A DNA stretch of 64,000 nt from Exiguobacterium sp. TNDT2 (GCF_003331145.1 NZ_QLVE01000011.1:111477-175476); one strand, 5' to 3'. Shown: positions 16,783 to 26,605, numbered from the stretch's first letter. Translations and numbers: made by a program. Notes: generated by a model not told the origin, from the letters alone.

Positions 16783-16808
16783 AACCTCGTCCTCGGACGG
16801 GGTTTTTT
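16783..16808 (+). terminator. Terminator of the small coiled-coil gene
   Basis: AACCTCGTCC pairs with GGACGGGGTT (one T-G pair), then TTTT. Confidence 0.85.
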
Positions 16809-16835
16809 AGTGCGCTTCAGCGTGCCTTTTTTAAA

Positions 16836-16864
16836 AGAAAAACCCCGTCCATAGACGAGGATTT
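16836..16864 (-). terminator. Terminator of the TSUP permease gene
   Basis: On the minus strand CCTCGTC pairs with GACGGGG around TAT(G), followed by TTTTTC. It shares its sequence with the facing plus-strand terminator 30 bases away. Confidence 0.8.
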
Positions 16865-16867
16865 TCA

Positions 16868-17716
16868 TCACTTCGAACGAGGCCGGATGAATAGCGCAAC
16901 GATGAACGACAGCGCGAGGACGACGAGCAGTCCGAGCGAGATGTCGTTGAAGCCGAGCAAGTTAAGTCCTACGCTGATGGCGACAGCAACATAGAAGCCA
17001 CCGAGCGCCTTCTTGACGAGTTGCGAACTGAACCGCTGCAACTGCTTCGCCCCGATTGGCGAGCCAATCATCGCCCCTGCGATGAGCGCGATACCATGCC
17101 AATAGTTCGCATCGGCCCCGGCGACGGCATAGTTGATCACGCCTGAGACGACGATGAGGAACGCCGCAGCGATACTCGTCCCGACAGCTCGTTTCATTTC
17201 CGTATTGAGCAGTTTGACCTGGAGTGGCGTCAAGACGAACCCGCCGCTGACACCCATGAGTGACGAGATGAATCCGCCGAATAGACCGATAAAACCGAGG
17301 CGTGGGACTGATTCCGAGCCGACACTTCCTTCTTCATGTTGCTTCGACCGGAAGAATGAGACGGCGAAGTACGTCAACAGCGCGATATAGGCGAGCGAGA
17401 TGACCGGCTTCGCACCGTCGAGCGTCTCGAGATAGAACACGAGCGGCGTCGCCACCCACGTCCCGACGACACCGAAGGCGCCAATCATGAGGGCATGTTT
17501 CGGATTGACGTTCTTTAATTTAAGATGGGAGATCGTACCGGCCGTCGTCGACCCGAGCGTGAGCATCAGACTGAGCGCGATGGCCGCACTCGCCTCGTAT
17601 CCGAAGACGAGCAGGAGCGGCGTGAGTAAGATCCCGCCCCCGATGCCGAAGAATCCGCTCAAAATCCCGATGAGCGTTCCGAGCAGTAGAAACGATAATA
17701 ATGCTGTGACATCCAT
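16868..17716 (-). CDS. TSUP/TauE-SafE family permease
   Basis: This 282-residue integral membrane protein has eight or so helices in two repeats. GFFGIGGGILLTPLLL near residue 22 and GVSGGFVLTPLQ near residue 155 are the paired TSUP signatures. The family moves sulfite, sulfoacetate and other small sulfur or carbon anions outward. The start is ATG 17716, seven bases after GAAGG; an in-frame TTG six bases earlier is less well placed. No sulfur-metabolism gene adjoins it, so the substrate is open. Confidence 0.88.
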   Translation of the reverse strand: MDVTALLSFLLLGTLIGILSGFFGIGGGILLTPLLLVFGYEASAAIALSLMLTLGSTTAGTISHLKLKNVNPKHALMIGAFGVVGTWVATPLVFYLETLDGAKPVISLAYIALLTYFAVSFFRSKQHEEGSVGSESVPRLGFIGLFGGFISSLMGVSGGFVLTPLQVKLLNTEMKRAVGTSIAAAFLIVVSGVINYAVAGADANYWHGIALIAGAMIGSPIGAKQLQRFSSQLVKKALGGFYVAVAISVGLNLLGFNDISLGLLVVLALSFIVALFIRPRSK

Positions 17717-17757
17717 GAACAAACCTTCTTTCTTTCCTTTTCATAATTAATCATAAC

Positions 17758-17783
17758 AAAAAAGGAGCGCTTTATGCGCCCCT
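17758..17783 (-). terminator. Terminator of the alpha/beta hydrolase gene
   Basis: On the minus strand GGGGCGC pairs with GCGCTCC (one G-T pair), followed by seven T. Confidence 0.88.
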
Positions 17784-17786
17784 CAC

Positions 17787-18674
17787 TTACAACACGCGCT
17801 CTAAAAACTCGAATACCGTCTGACGATATTCGGTCTGGAACGAGCGGTGCGACTGCACGTGCCCATCATTCTCGGTCACCCACAGTTCGACATCCTCTCC
17901 GGCCGCGGCCAATTGCTCGCTCTCACTCACTGGGATGGCATCATCGCCTTGACTATGAATCAACAACACCGGTGCCTCGATTTGAGCGATATCATCAATC
18001 GGTTTGACCAAATCGGCATCGAGTCCCGTGAACCACGGCGTCACCGTCATGATGACCGGTGTGAATGGGAAGTTCGGCAAATCGCTCCATATCGGGAGAT
18101 TCGTCTCGAGATAGCCGCGGAGGTCACTAAACGGGCTATCGGCGATCACGGCCGAAACTTCGGTATCATCAGCCGTCGCGAGCGCCGTCGCAGCTCCCAT
18201 CGAGACTCCATATAAGACGATCGGCCCGTCCGCGCGCTCTTTCGCGTAATTGATAGCGGCAGCAAGGTCAGCTTGTTCTTTCGCCCCGACCGTCACACGG
18301 TCCCCTTCTGAAATACCGGAGCCGCGAAAATCAAACGTTAAAAACTGATACCCCTGCTCATGGAACTCCGGAATCAATTCTTTGAGCGGCAAGTCGGACT
18401 GCTCCCGGTTTTTCCCGTAGCCATGTGCGAACACAATCGTCGCTCTCGGCGTCGGATGCGGAATCCACCACCCGTATAAATCATGCCCATCTTCGGCTTC
18501 AATCGTGACATTCTCGTATTTGACGCCTAACGTCTTCGGGGTATACATCAACGTCTCCCGTTCAGGTGACGTCAATTGATCCCCGATATGGACCGAGATG
18601 CCCACGACGGCAAGAAATGCGACAAGAACCAACACTCCGACGGCGATTCCCACATATTTGACCCAACGATTCAT
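17787..18674 (-). CDS. Membrane-anchored alpha/beta hydrolase
   Basis: This 295-residue protein has an N-terminal membrane anchor (residues about 7-30) and a hydrolase domain facing outward. The nucleophile Ser is in YGVSMG, the acid Asp in SQGDDAIP and the His in NDGHVQSH. The oxyanion region is AHGYGKNRE, and FRGSGISEG is typical of the BAAT/DUF1749-like hydrolases of Bacilli (YqkD type). The substrate is unknown. ATG 18674 follows GAGGGG. It ends at a clear terminator and may follow the acetyltransferase gene, 41 bases upstream. Confidence 0.88.
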   Translation of the reverse strand: MNRWVKYVGIAVGVLVLVAFLAVVGISVHIGDQLTSPERETLMYTPKTLGVKYENVTIEAEDGHDLYGWWIPHPTPRATIVFAHGYGKNREQSDLPLKELIPEFHEQGYQFLTFDFRGSGISEGDRVTVGAKEQADLAAAINYAKERADGPIVLYGVSMGAATALATADDTEVSAVIADSPFSDLRGYLETNLPIWSDLPNFPFTPVIMTVTPWFTGLDADLVKPIDDIAQIEAPVLLIHSQGDDAIPVSESEQLAAAGEDVELWVTENDGHVQSHRSFQTEYRQTVFEFLERVL

Positions 18675-18714
18675 CGCAGTGCCCCTCTTCTAAGTATAGT
18701 TCGCATCAGCCGTC

Positions 18715-19497
18715 TCACCGAAGCCAGCTCCGTAAGGCGACGAGCGCATGTTGCACCGGCTCCCACGTGTCAGACGGGATGACGTAACACGTCGCCTCGT
18801 GAATCGTGAATGTCTTGACGTCCGTGCGCTTGACGATATTCTCGCCGATGGCGCCGAACGGGTCACTGTTGACGTCGGTATGCTCGAACGATTTCCACAC
18901 CCGTTGACCGTTCTCCACTAACGCACATTCGAACGGCTTCACCGGCCCCTCAATCCCATATTCAGCATAATGCCATAACGTCGTCGCATCGAGCGGTGAG
19001 CCGAGATGTAAGATTTTCGCATCGCGCTCGATCATCCGTTCAATCGGCGACCCTGGTCCGAAGCCGACGTCGAGTGTATGGCCCGAGACGATTCTCTCGG
19101 CACCATTCCCCCACGCAGCGACCGACCACATCGGATGATCGCTCCGAAACACGTCCGGATACGTTCGGAACAGCTCCGGGACACGACCCATGCCTCGAGT
19201 CGCTGTTTTTGCAGGGTCATATGCTGGCATCTCATCACGGATGGTCTGCCACCATTCGACCGGGACCGGTGGGGCTTCCCATTCAGCGGGATTTGAATTA
19301 TCCCCGCTCTGGGTCGCCATCATGATGAGCCCGTCCGGTCCAACCGCTTCTTGGAGCGCCTCGATGACCGTCTGGGGACCGCCGCACACCCAGCCGAGTT
19401 TTGAAAGTGACGTGTGGACGAACAGTGCGTCCCCTCGTCGAATGCCCGCCTCTTGCAGGTGGGTCAGTAACGTTGTTTTCGTTTCCATATGTTTCAT
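18715..19497 (-). CDS. AAC(3)-family aminoglycoside N-acetyltransferase homologue
   Basis: This 260-residue protein belongs to the antibiotic acetyltransferase family that acetylates the 3-amino group of 2-deoxystreptamine with acetyl-CoA. Recognisable are LFVHTSLSKLGWVCGGPQTVIEAL near residue 28, DGLIMMATQSGD, SDHPMWSVAAWG with the expected catalytic His, and GPGSPIERM. It resembles the chromosomal YokD/FrbF-like members of Bacilli, many of which confer no resistance, so no phenotype should be assumed. The start, ATG 19497, lies five bases after the sbcC stop, and its GGAGTGA site overlaps that stop. Confidence 0.87.
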   Translation of the reverse strand: MKHMETKTTLLTHLQEAGIRRGDALFVHTSLSKLGWVCGGPQTVIEALQEAVGPDGLIMMATQSGDNSNPAEWEAPPVPVEWWQTIRDEMPAYDPAKTATRGMGRVPELFRTYPDVFRSDHPMWSVAAWGNGAERIVSGHTLDVGFGPGSPIERMIERDAKILHLGSPLDATTLWHYAEYGIEGPVKPFECALVENGQRVWKSFEHTDVNSDPFGAIGENIVKRTDVKTFTIHEATCYVIPSDTWEPVQHALVALRSWLR

Positions 19498-19502
19498 AAG
19501 TC

Positions 19503-22500
19503 TCACTCCACGATGAGCTGGATCGTCGACCCGCTCCTTGATTTCTTGACTTCAATCCGGGCGTCGACCCGGTCTTTCAATTCTTGGACGTGGCTGATGA
19601 CCCCGACGAGCCGTCCGCTCGATTGGAGCGACATGAGGAGCTCAATCGCTTGGTCAAGCGATTCGGCGTCGAGCGTCCCAAAGCCTTCATCGATCAGCAT
19701 CGTCTCGAGGCTGACGCCACCACTCAGTTGTTGAACGACTTCGGCAAGTCCAAGGGCGAGCGAGAGCGAAGCCTTGAACCCTTCACCGCCTGATAAGTTT
19801 TGGACCCGGCGTGACTGACCGGTATAGGCGTCGAAGACTAGTAATTCGAGACCGGACTTGGCATTTCCTTTTGCCGTCTCGATTTTTCGCTCCAACTGGA
19901 ACTGACCGCTCGTCATCCGAGCGAGATGGACGTTGGCCGCATGGAGAATTTGATCGAAGAACGCCGTCTGCACATACGTCTCGAACGTCAATTTTTGCGG
20001 ATTCAAACCCCGCCCTGTGTCGGCGATCAATTTGACCGTCTCAAGATTCCGTTGATCTTCATCCGTCTTCTCCCGGAGCGCGTTCCATTCGGAGACGATA
20101 TGGCGATGGCGTTTCAATTGGCCGTCCGCCGTCACGAACTGTTCGGACAACGCTTCGGTCGAACGGATTTCCTCGTGCAACCGTTCTTGGAGCTGTTCGA
20201 GATTTGGTCGCGGACGGTCCCCGATTTTCTCATTCAACGCTTTGACAGCGTGTTCGAGTCGGACACCTTCCTCAAGCTCGGTCGCTTGGCGTTCACGTAG
20301 CTCGGGCAGTTGCTCGACGCGTGCACGGTACTCCATGAACACGGATTCGGTCAACTCGACCTTCTCGAGAGCGGCCTCCAGTTCAGCCGTCGCTTCGGAA
20401 AGACGAGCATGTTCGAACTCGAGTTGTTCGCCAAGGAGACGGAGTCGCTCCGCTTCCCCCCACTTCAATCGATTCAATTCTTCAAGCCGACGTTCATACG
20501 TCTCCACGTTTCGTTCGATGTGAGCGAGTCGCGTCGCGAGCTGATTCCGCTCGGTCTGCAACATCTCTAACGTCGTCCCATCCGGTTGACGCATCGACTG
20601 AAGCTTCTCTTGCACGGCTTGTAGCTGTTCGAACAGCTTCTGTCGCTCATCGGCCTGCACACGCTTGGCCGTCTCGAGTTGTTTCAATTCGGTCGTGGTC
20701 GCGCGCAAAAGACGCTCCATCCGTTTTCGATCTTCGGCTTCTTGACGCAACTGCCGGACATGGTCGTCTTGGTGTTGCATCGCAACGTCAGCCGCACCAT
20801 CGAGCTTCAATTCGAGTCGAGCGAGATCACGTTCACGGATCAGCTCATCGAGTTGGCGTTTGAGCGCCCGATAATCCGCCCGAGCTTCATGCAGGTCGGC
20901 CTCAATCCGTTTCAGTGTCTCGATGGCTGAGCGATGACCGGCTTGGTCGATGGATGTCCCCGTTCGCTCAACGTGTCCGTGGGTCAATGAACCGCAGACC
21001 GGACAAGGTTCCCCCGCTTCGAGATGATCGCGCAACGTGTCGGCCATGCGCGCATGCTCGGCCTCGACGAATTGCTCGACCCGTTCCGCCTGGGCGGTGA
21101 ATTGCCGTTGTACGTCTTTCCCGTTGCGCTCACAAGCACTGAGTCGTTCCGTGACCTCTACCACTTTCGCCTCGAGGCGAGCCTGCTGCTGGAGCTGATT
21201 ATACAGCCGTTCGGCCTCCACGAGTTGGTCTGGTGCCGGTGCATGTTCCAGCTTAGCCGCAAGTTCGCTTTCGGTCGCTTGGAGCTCCTTGAGACGCGCT
21301 TCTTCTGAGAACAGACCGAGCGGCTCCAACTGGCGTTTCAAGTCATCCCGACGTCTAGTGGCCCGGTGCCATTCATCGACATAGGGCAACATTTCGTCAA
21401 TCGCATTGACGCGACTTGTGGCTTGGTTTGCCTCCTGGCGCATGGTCGTGATGGCTTCTGCTTCTGCCTTCAACGCCTCTAACTGTCTCGTGTAGCCTTC
21501 GTCTCGTTGACGGGATACATCACGTTCACGGGTCAACCGTTCGATATCGTGACGCACCGTTTCGGTACGTTGATAGAGCGGACTGACGCTCGCCACTTGT
21601 TCAAGTCGCAAGATGAGCGCCTGGCGCTGTTCACGCGCCTTTGCCGCTTGTTGGAATGCCTGGAGCGCGGCCGCGCGCACGTCCCGCTCTTCCATCAACT
21701 CGGCGAGCGCGGTCGCCTGATTCACGTCTTGGCGCAGCGCTTCAAGCCGTTTCTCACCAGTCCGGCGCTGTTCCTGTAGCGTGTCCCGCGCTGCCAAGAG
21801 TCGCTCCTCCCGGGCATCGAGCCACGTCACGATTTCAGGCAAGTTGCGAGTCGATACGTCTTCGACAGCCTCATCTTCGAGTTCTAACAGTTTTAAGCGC
21901 GTCGTCTCGATTGCCCATTCGACTCGTTTGCGGTACTTGCCGTAACGTTCAATCCAGTCTTCCTGGAAGGCACGGTACGCCTCCGTCTTGAAGATCGATT
22001 GGAGAATCTGTTGCTTTTTCGTCGAATCGGAATCGAGGAGCTGACGGAACTGGTTTTGTGGCAACAATAAGATTTGACTGAACTGCTCATAACTCAGCTG
22101 CAGCAACGATTCGATCGTCTGCTCGACGTCGTTCACTTTCGTAGCAAGCGGTTTCCATGCATCCTTCCATTCGTAGAGCACCGCTTCATGCGGAATCGGC
22201 GTCTTGTTTTTCGGATGCGGTTGTTGCGGCTGACGGACGATGCGGTACCGTTCATCACGAATCGTGAACGAGAAGTCGATTTCGGTCTTCCGTTCCGGGT
22301 CCGCATATTGGCTTCGGAAGTCGCTGGCGTTCCGGAGCGCCCCACTGGCCCGTCCGTACAGCGCGAACGTCATCGCGTCAAAAATCGTCGTCTTGCCGGC
22401 GCCGGTCCGGCCGCTGATGACGAACATCGAACGGCCCTCGAGTTGCTTAAAATCGATTTGTTCCGTCTCGGCGTAAGGACCGAAGGCGGTGATGGTCAAT

Positions 22501-22514
22501 TGTTCCGGTCTCAA
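19503..22514 (-). CDS. sbcC: Exonuclease SbcC ATPase subunit
   Basis: SbcC, 1003 residues, is the Rad50-like SMC ATPase of the SbcCD nuclease that opens hairpins and processes double-strand ends. The N-terminal lobe has Walker A GRTGAGKTT near residue 35. Two long Glu/Arg-rich coiled coils flank a zinc hook, CPVCGS, near residue 505. The C-terminal lobe has the signature LSGGEGFKASLSLALGL near 910 and Walker B LIDEGFGTLD near 940. It overlaps sbcD by four bases (ATGA type), and the AAC(3)-like gene follows after five bases. Confidence 0.96.
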   Translation of the reverse strand: MRPEQLTITAFGPYAETEQIDFKQLEGRSMFVISGRTGAGKTTIFDAMTFALYGRASGALRNASDFRSQYADPERKTEIDFSFTIRDERYRIVRQPQQPHPKNKTPIPHEAVLYEWKDAWKPLATKVNDVEQTIESLLQLSYEQFSQILLLPQNQFRQLLDSDSTKKQQILQSIFKTEAYRAFQEDWIERYGKYRKRVEWAIETTRLKLLELEDEAVEDVSTRNLPEIVTWLDAREERLLAARDTLQEQRRTGEKRLEALRQDVNQATALAELMEERDVRAAALQAFQQAAKAREQRQALILRLEQVASVSPLYQRTETVRHDIERLTRERDVSRQRDEGYTRQLEALKAEAEAITTMRQEANQATSRVNAIDEMLPYVDEWHRATRRRDDLKRQLEPLGLFSEEARLKELQATESELAAKLEHAPAPDQLVEAERLYNQLQQQARLEAKVVEVTERLSACERNGKDVQRQFTAQAERVEQFVEAEHARMADTLRDHLEAGEPCPVCGSLTHGHVERTGTSIDQAGHRSAIETLKRIEADLHEARADYRALKRQLDELIRERDLARLELKLDGAADVAMQHQDDHVRQLRQEAEDRKRMERLLRATTTELKQLETAKRVQADERQKLFEQLQAVQEKLQSMRQPDGTTLEMLQTERNQLATRLAHIERNVETYERRLEELNRLKWGEAERLRLLGEQLEFEHARLSEATAELEAALEKVELTESVFMEYRARVEQLPELRERQATELEEGVRLEHAVKALNEKIGDRPRPNLEQLQERLHEEIRSTEALSEQFVTADGQLKRHRHIVSEWNALREKTDEDQRNLETVKLIADTGRGLNPQKLTFETYVQTAFFDQILHAANVHLARMTSGQFQLERKIETAKGNAKSGLELLVFDAYTGQSRRVQNLSGGEGFKASLSLALGLAEVVQQLSGGVSLETMLIDEGFGTLDAESLDQAIELLMSLQSSGRLVGVISHVQELKDRVDARIEVKKSRSGSTIQLIVE

Positions 22515-23617
22515 ATCGACTCCTCCCCTTCTAAGAAACGTTGAACCGTCGCATCGGCTTCACGCCCGTGGACGGCTTTAAAGAAGTCCATATATACATC
22601 TTCGACTGATTGCCGCTCGAGCTTCTCACGTTCGAAGCGGGACGTCTCGTCTTGACGACGCAACAACTCAAGTTCGAGATGCAAGATGTTCGGATAGACA
22701 GTCCGAAGTTTGGCCATCGGGTCGAACAACGCACGGTCATCGGTCAAGACGATCTTCAGATAGTCGTCTACGGCTTCGCCTTGATAAAACGATGGGTCGA
22801 GTAACTCGTTCAATGTCCCGGTCAAGATGCGCAAGTCACGTCGCGCTTTTAGTGGGCGCCGTCGGCGTGTCCACGCCCCGTCCCACTCGATGACGTCGAC
22901 CGATTTCACATGACTCGCTTCGGAGAACGAGTATTTCATGAGCGACCCGCTGTAGGCGATGCGGTCGTCGCGGATGGCGTCACGGTTATGCAAATGTCCA
23001 AGCGCCGTATAGCCGAACGGGTCGTACAGCCCTTTCGCGACTTGCCCGGCCGTCCCGACGGACAGTTGCCGTTCGGAATCGGTCTCGAGTCCGCCGGCGA
23101 CAAAACTGTGGCCGACGGCGACCGCTCGTGCGTCGATCGCCCCATACGAGTCGACGACTGCGGCGAGCGCGTCATGATGGGTCCGAATCGACTCGTCGCC
23201 GAACGCGTAACGGATACGCGCCGGCTCAAGGAACGGCATCAAATAGAACGGGATGTCGTTCACGACGATTGGTCCAGCACTCGAATCATATTTCCCGACG
23301 ATATGGAGACCGACTTTCGTCAACAATTTGGAGCTGTATTGGAGCCTTTCGGCCGAATCGTGATTACCGGCGATGGCGAGCACCGGGATGCTTCGCTCAA
23401 GAACGAGTGCACGCCACATCTCATCGAGAAGATCGACGGCCTCGACGGGCGGCACGGCCCGGTCATATAAATCACCGGCGACGACGATGGCATCCGGTTT
23501 CTCCTCGTCGACGATGTGTAAGAATGACTCAAATAATATATGTTGTTGTTCTTCTGTCATGTGGCGGCCGTGGACAATCTTTCCTAAATGCCAATCGGCC
23601 GTATGGATCCATTTCAT
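22511..23617 (-). CDS. sbcD: Exonuclease SbcD nuclease subunit
   Basis: SbcD, 368 residues, is the Mre11-like Mn2+-dependent phosphoesterase of SbcCD. The metal-site motifs are in order: ADWHLGK near residue 7, GDLYDR near 48, GNHDS near 84, VAVGHSF and GHLHNRD. The C-terminal cap region is shorter than the nuclease domain, as usual. ATG 23617 follows AGAGGTGA. It heads the sbcD-sbcC-acetyltransferase unit and is divergent from the ABC exporter gene. Confidence 0.96.
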   Translation of the reverse strand: MKWIHTADWHLGKIVHGRHMTEEQQHILFESFLHIVDEEKPDAIVVAGDLYDRAVPPVEAVDLLDEMWRALVLERSIPVLAIAGNHDSAERLQYSSKLLTKVGLHIVGKYDSSAGPIVVNDIPFYLMPFLEPARIRYAFGDESIRTHHDALAAVVDSYGAIDARAVAVGHSFVAGGLETDSERQLSVGTAGQVAKGLYDPFGYTALGHLHNRDAIRDDRIAYSGSLMKYSFSEASHVKSVDVIEWDGAWTRRRRPLKARRDLRILTGTLNELLDPSFYQGEAVDDYLKIVLTDDRALFDPMAKLRTVYPNILHLELELLRRQDETSRFEREKLERQSVEDVYMDFFKAVHGREADATVQRFLEGEESI

Positions 23618-23722
23618 ACGACTTCACCTCTGTTTCCATTCTAACATTATTCCGGTGTACGATTCGACGTCTTGACACTTGTTTTCGAAACAGCGAAAGT
23701 TAATAGGAAAGGGGGACAGATT

Positions 23723-25456
23723 ATGGAGTCCACATCCACATGGCAAGCGTTTTTGCGCTTGTTCCGTGTCGCTCGACCACCGAAAGGTCTGTTTATCGGT
23801 GCCGTATTGATATCATTGCTTCAAGCGACGGCGTCACTCGCCATCCCGCTCATCTTGCAACGTGTCGTCGACAATTGGAGCGAGGCCGCGCTCGACGCCC
23901 GCCTCGTCACCATCTTCGTGATTGCGTTTCTGATTCAAGTCGTCTCGAGCGCGATTTCGATTTATTGGCTACATATCGTCGGACAACGAGTCGTCGCCAA
24001 TTTGCGGACGACGTTATGGGAGCATCTCGTCGCACTCCCCATCCCGTTCTATGACGGCGTCAAATCGGGGGATCTCGTCTCACGGCTAAATAATGACACG
24101 ACGACGTTGCAACAGCTCTTGTCCGAACAGAGCGTTCGTTTGTTGACGTCTTTCGTCTCGGTCATCGGCGCCGTCGGGATCTTGTTCACGCTCGATTGGC
24201 AGATGACGCTCGTGATCTTGTTCTCCGTGCCGACGACACTTCTCATCGTCATCCCGCTCGGGCGTAAACTTCGTAAAATCGCCAAGGCGACGCAACACGA
24301 GCTCGGTGACTTGTCCGGGTTCTTCGCAGAACTGCTCGGTGAGATTCGGCTCGTCAAATCACAGGCGACCGAGTCCGTCGAGGTAGCAGAAGGAAAACGG
24401 CGCATCGAGCGTCTATTTGGTCTTGGTGTGCGCGAGGGACGGATTCAAGCGATTTTGATTCCGCTCTTGAACGTTACGTTGACAGCGATGCTGATTGCCA
24501 TTCTCGGCTTCGGGGCTTATCGGGTCTCGACCGGTGCCTTGTCGACCGGCTCGTTACTCGCATTCATGTTGTACCTATTCCAAATCATCACGCCACTCAT
24601 CACGATGACGGAATTCATTACCCGGCTTCAAAAAGCACGCGGGGCGACCGAACGAATCTCGGAACTACTCGCCATCGAGCCAGAACCGTACACGGATGAG
24701 CCGTCGACGATTCAACAGTCGTCACTCTCATTTGAGAACTTGACGTTCCGTTATGGCGACCAACCTGTGATTGACGACGTATCCCTTACCGTCCCGTTCG
24801 GCGCCACGACGGCCATCGTCGGGCGCAGCGGTGCCGGCAAGACGACATTGTTCGCCCTCGTCGAGCAGTTCTACCTTCCGTCGAGCGGTCAAATTCGTTA
24901 CGGGGACCGGGACATCTCGACGTATGGACGAAATGAATGGCGACAAGTCATCGGTTACGTCGCCCAAGATTCGCCCGTCCTATCCGGGACGGTGCGGCAA
25001 AACATCTTATACGGCTTGACTCGGACAGCGACCGAGGATGAGATTCGTCACGCCTGTGAAATGGCCAACGCCTGGTCGTTCATCGAGGCGATGTCGGAAG
25101 GCCTCGACACGGAAATCGGCGAGCGCGGCGTCCGCCTGTCAGGCGGACAGCGTCAACGGCTCGCCATCGCCCGGGCGCTGTTACGCGATCCCCAGATTTT
25201 ATTGCTCGACGAGGCGACATCAAGTCTCGACTCGGAATCTGAGCGTGTCGTCCAAGAAGCACTCGACCGGCTTATGACAGGACGGACGACACTCGTCATC
25301 GCCCACCGGCTCTCGACCGTCCAACATGCCGATCAAATCGTCGTGCTCGAGGACGGCGGGATCAGCGGGCTCGGGACGCATCAAGAGTTGCTTCGAGACA
25401 ACGCGCTCTATGAACGACTCGTGAAACAACAACTTTTAGGAGGCAATCAACTATGA
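23723..25456 (+). CDS. ABC exporter, fused half-transporter (BmrA/LmrA type)
   Basis: This 577-residue half-transporter has six N-terminal membrane helices and a C-terminal ATPase domain. Walker A is GRSGAGKTT near residue 372, the Q-loop is VAQDSP, the signature is LSGGQRQRLAIARALL near 475, and Walker B is LLLDEATSSLD with the catalytic Glu. All sites are consensus, so a homodimer is expected. The family pumps lipids or drugs outward. ATG 23723 follows AAAGGGGG. The stop overlaps the next gene's start by four bases, coupling the exporter to a beta-hydroxyacid dehydrogenase. Confidence 0.92.
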   Translation: MESTSTWQAFLRLFRVARPPKGLFIGAVLISLLQATASLAIPLILQRVVDNWSEAALDARLVTIFVIAFLIQVVSSAISIYWLHIVGQRVVANLRTTLWEHLVALPIPFYDGVKSGDLVSRLNNDTTTLQQLLSEQSVRLLTSFVSVIGAVGILFTLDWQMTLVILFSVPTTLLIVIPLGRKLRKIAKATQHELGDLSGFFAELLGEIRLVKSQATESVEVAEGKRRIERLFGLGVREGRIQAILIPLLNVTLTAMLIAILGFGAYRVSTGALSTGSLLAFMLYLFQIITPLITMTEFITRLQKARGATERISELLAIEPEPYTDEPSTIQQSSLSFENLTFRYGDQPVIDDVSLTVPFGATTAIVGRSGAGKTTLFALVEQFYLPSSGQIRYGDRDISTYGRNEWRQVIGYVAQDSPVLSGTVRQNILYGLTRTATEDEIRHACEMANAWSFIEAMSEGLDTEIGERGVRLSGGQRQRLAIARALLRDPQILLLDEATSSLDSESERVVQEALDRLMTGRTTLVIAHRLSTVQHADQIVVLEDGGISGLGTHQELLRDNALYERLVKQQLLGGNQL

Positions 25457-26325
25457 AGACAATCGGATTTATCGGACTCGGTGTGATGGGTCAATCGATG
25501 GTCAGAAACTTAATGAGGGCGGGCTTCGACGTCCAAGCGTATACGCGGACAAAAGAGAAGGCGGCTGACTTATTGGCGGAAGGTGTCCGCTGGTGTGATT
25601 CGGTCGCAACCGTCTGTCAAAACGCAGATGCCGTCATCACCATCGTCGGCTACCCGTCTGACGTTGAGAGCCTTTACTTCGGGGACGGTATGATTTTGCA
25701 GTCGGCCGAGCCGGGAACGCTCGTCATCGATATGACGACGTCTTCGCCGACGCTGGCCGAACGCATCGCCGAGGCCGCGATTGACCGCAGTTTGCTCCCG
25801 CTCGACGCACCGGTCACAGGCGGTGACGTCGGTGCGAAAAACGGGACGTTGTCGATTCTCGTCGGCGGCGGCGAATACGCCTTCACGAAAGCGCGCCCAC
25901 TGTTCGAGGCGATGGGCCAATCGATTGAGCGAATGGGCTATGCCGGGAGCGGTCAATACAGCAAACTCGCCAATCAAATCGCGATTGCCGGCATCATGAT
26001 GGGCAACGCCGAAATGCTCGCCTTTGCGAAACAAGCTGGACTCAATCCCGATCAACTGCGCCATACGATCCGGGGCGGAGCCGCTGGTAGCTGGACGCTC
26101 GAGAACCTTGTTCCCCGCATGATTATCGAGGACTATGCTCCTGGTTTCTTCATCAAACATTTCTTGAAGGACATGAGACTCGCCCTCGAGAGCGCTGCCC
26201 AGTTGAATATCAAACTGCCGAGCCTCGAGTTGGCGCATAAACTGTACGCAATCCTCGAAGAGAACGGCTACGGGGAGAACGGGACGCAGGCGCTCATCGA
26301 CTACTACATGCATCAGGACGTTTGA
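25453..26325 (+). CDS. Beta-hydroxyacid dehydrogenase (3-hydroxyisobutyrate dehydrogenase-like)
   Basis: This NAD(P)-dependent dehydrogenase of 290 residues has an N-terminal Rossmann domain (GFIGLGVMGQSMVRNL) followed by the helical dimerisation domain. The substrate-binding DAPVTGGDVGAKNGTL and the catalytic Lys in GSGQYSKLANQ are present. The Arg-rich cofactor loop (YTRTKEKA) suggests NADP. The family oxidises 3-hydroxyisobutyrate, tartronate semialdehyde and related acids; which one is not visible. It is translationally coupled to the ABC exporter by a four-base overlap. Confidence 0.9.
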   Translation: MKTIGFIGLGVMGQSMVRNLMRAGFDVQAYTRTKEKAADLLAEGVRWCDSVATVCQNADAVITIVGYPSDVESLYFGDGMILQSAEPGTLVIDMTTSSPTLAERIAEAAIDRSLLPLDAPVTGGDVGAKNGTLSILVGGGEYAFTKARPLFEAMGQSIERMGYAGSGQYSKLANQIAIAGIMMGNAEMLAFAKQAGLNPDQLRHTIRGGAAGSWTLENLVPRMIIEDYAPGFFIKHFLKDMRLALESAAQLNIKLPSLELAHKLYAILEENGYGENGTQALIDYYMHQDV

Positions 26326-26371
26326 ATCGGCTCAGTCGTGGAATTAGTAGTACAGAAGGGAGCGATGTAAG

Positions 26372-26605
26372 ATGCCATGGAATATGAAAGACTATCCGGA
26401 ATCATTGAAAAACTTCGACCCGCTCGTCAAAAAGAAAGCCATCGATATCGCCAACGCCTTGCTCGGCCAAGGCTACTCGGACCAAAAAGCGATTCCAATC
26501 GCGACGGAGCAGGCGAAGAAGTGGCATGAACATGCCTCAAAGGAAGAAAAAGATGAGTTCCGTGCCGCACCTGACCCACAAAAATCGGACCGTCACGGAA
26601 CATAA
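26372..26605 (+). CDS. ydaT: YdaT-like small protein
   Basis: This 77-residue soluble protein closely follows the pattern of Bacillus YdaT: MPWNMKDYPESLKN, KKKAIDIANALLGQGY, then AIPIATEQAKKWHEHAS and a charged tail. The fold is ChaB-like. YdaT in Bacillus is a general-stress protein of unknown function; that is family knowledge, and no stress promoter was identified here. ATG 26372 follows AGAAGGGAG. The gene ends at a strong bidirectional hairpin. Confidence 0.75.
   Translation: MPWNMKDYPESLKNFDPLVKKKAIDIANALLGQGYSDQKAIPIATEQAKKWHEHASKEEKDEFRAAPDPQKSDRHGT

Noticed and set aside
25570..26313. Open frame (247 codons) antisense to the beta-hydroxyacid dehydrogenase gene
   Set aside because: Fully inside a conserved gene, no start signal, low-complexity charged composition.
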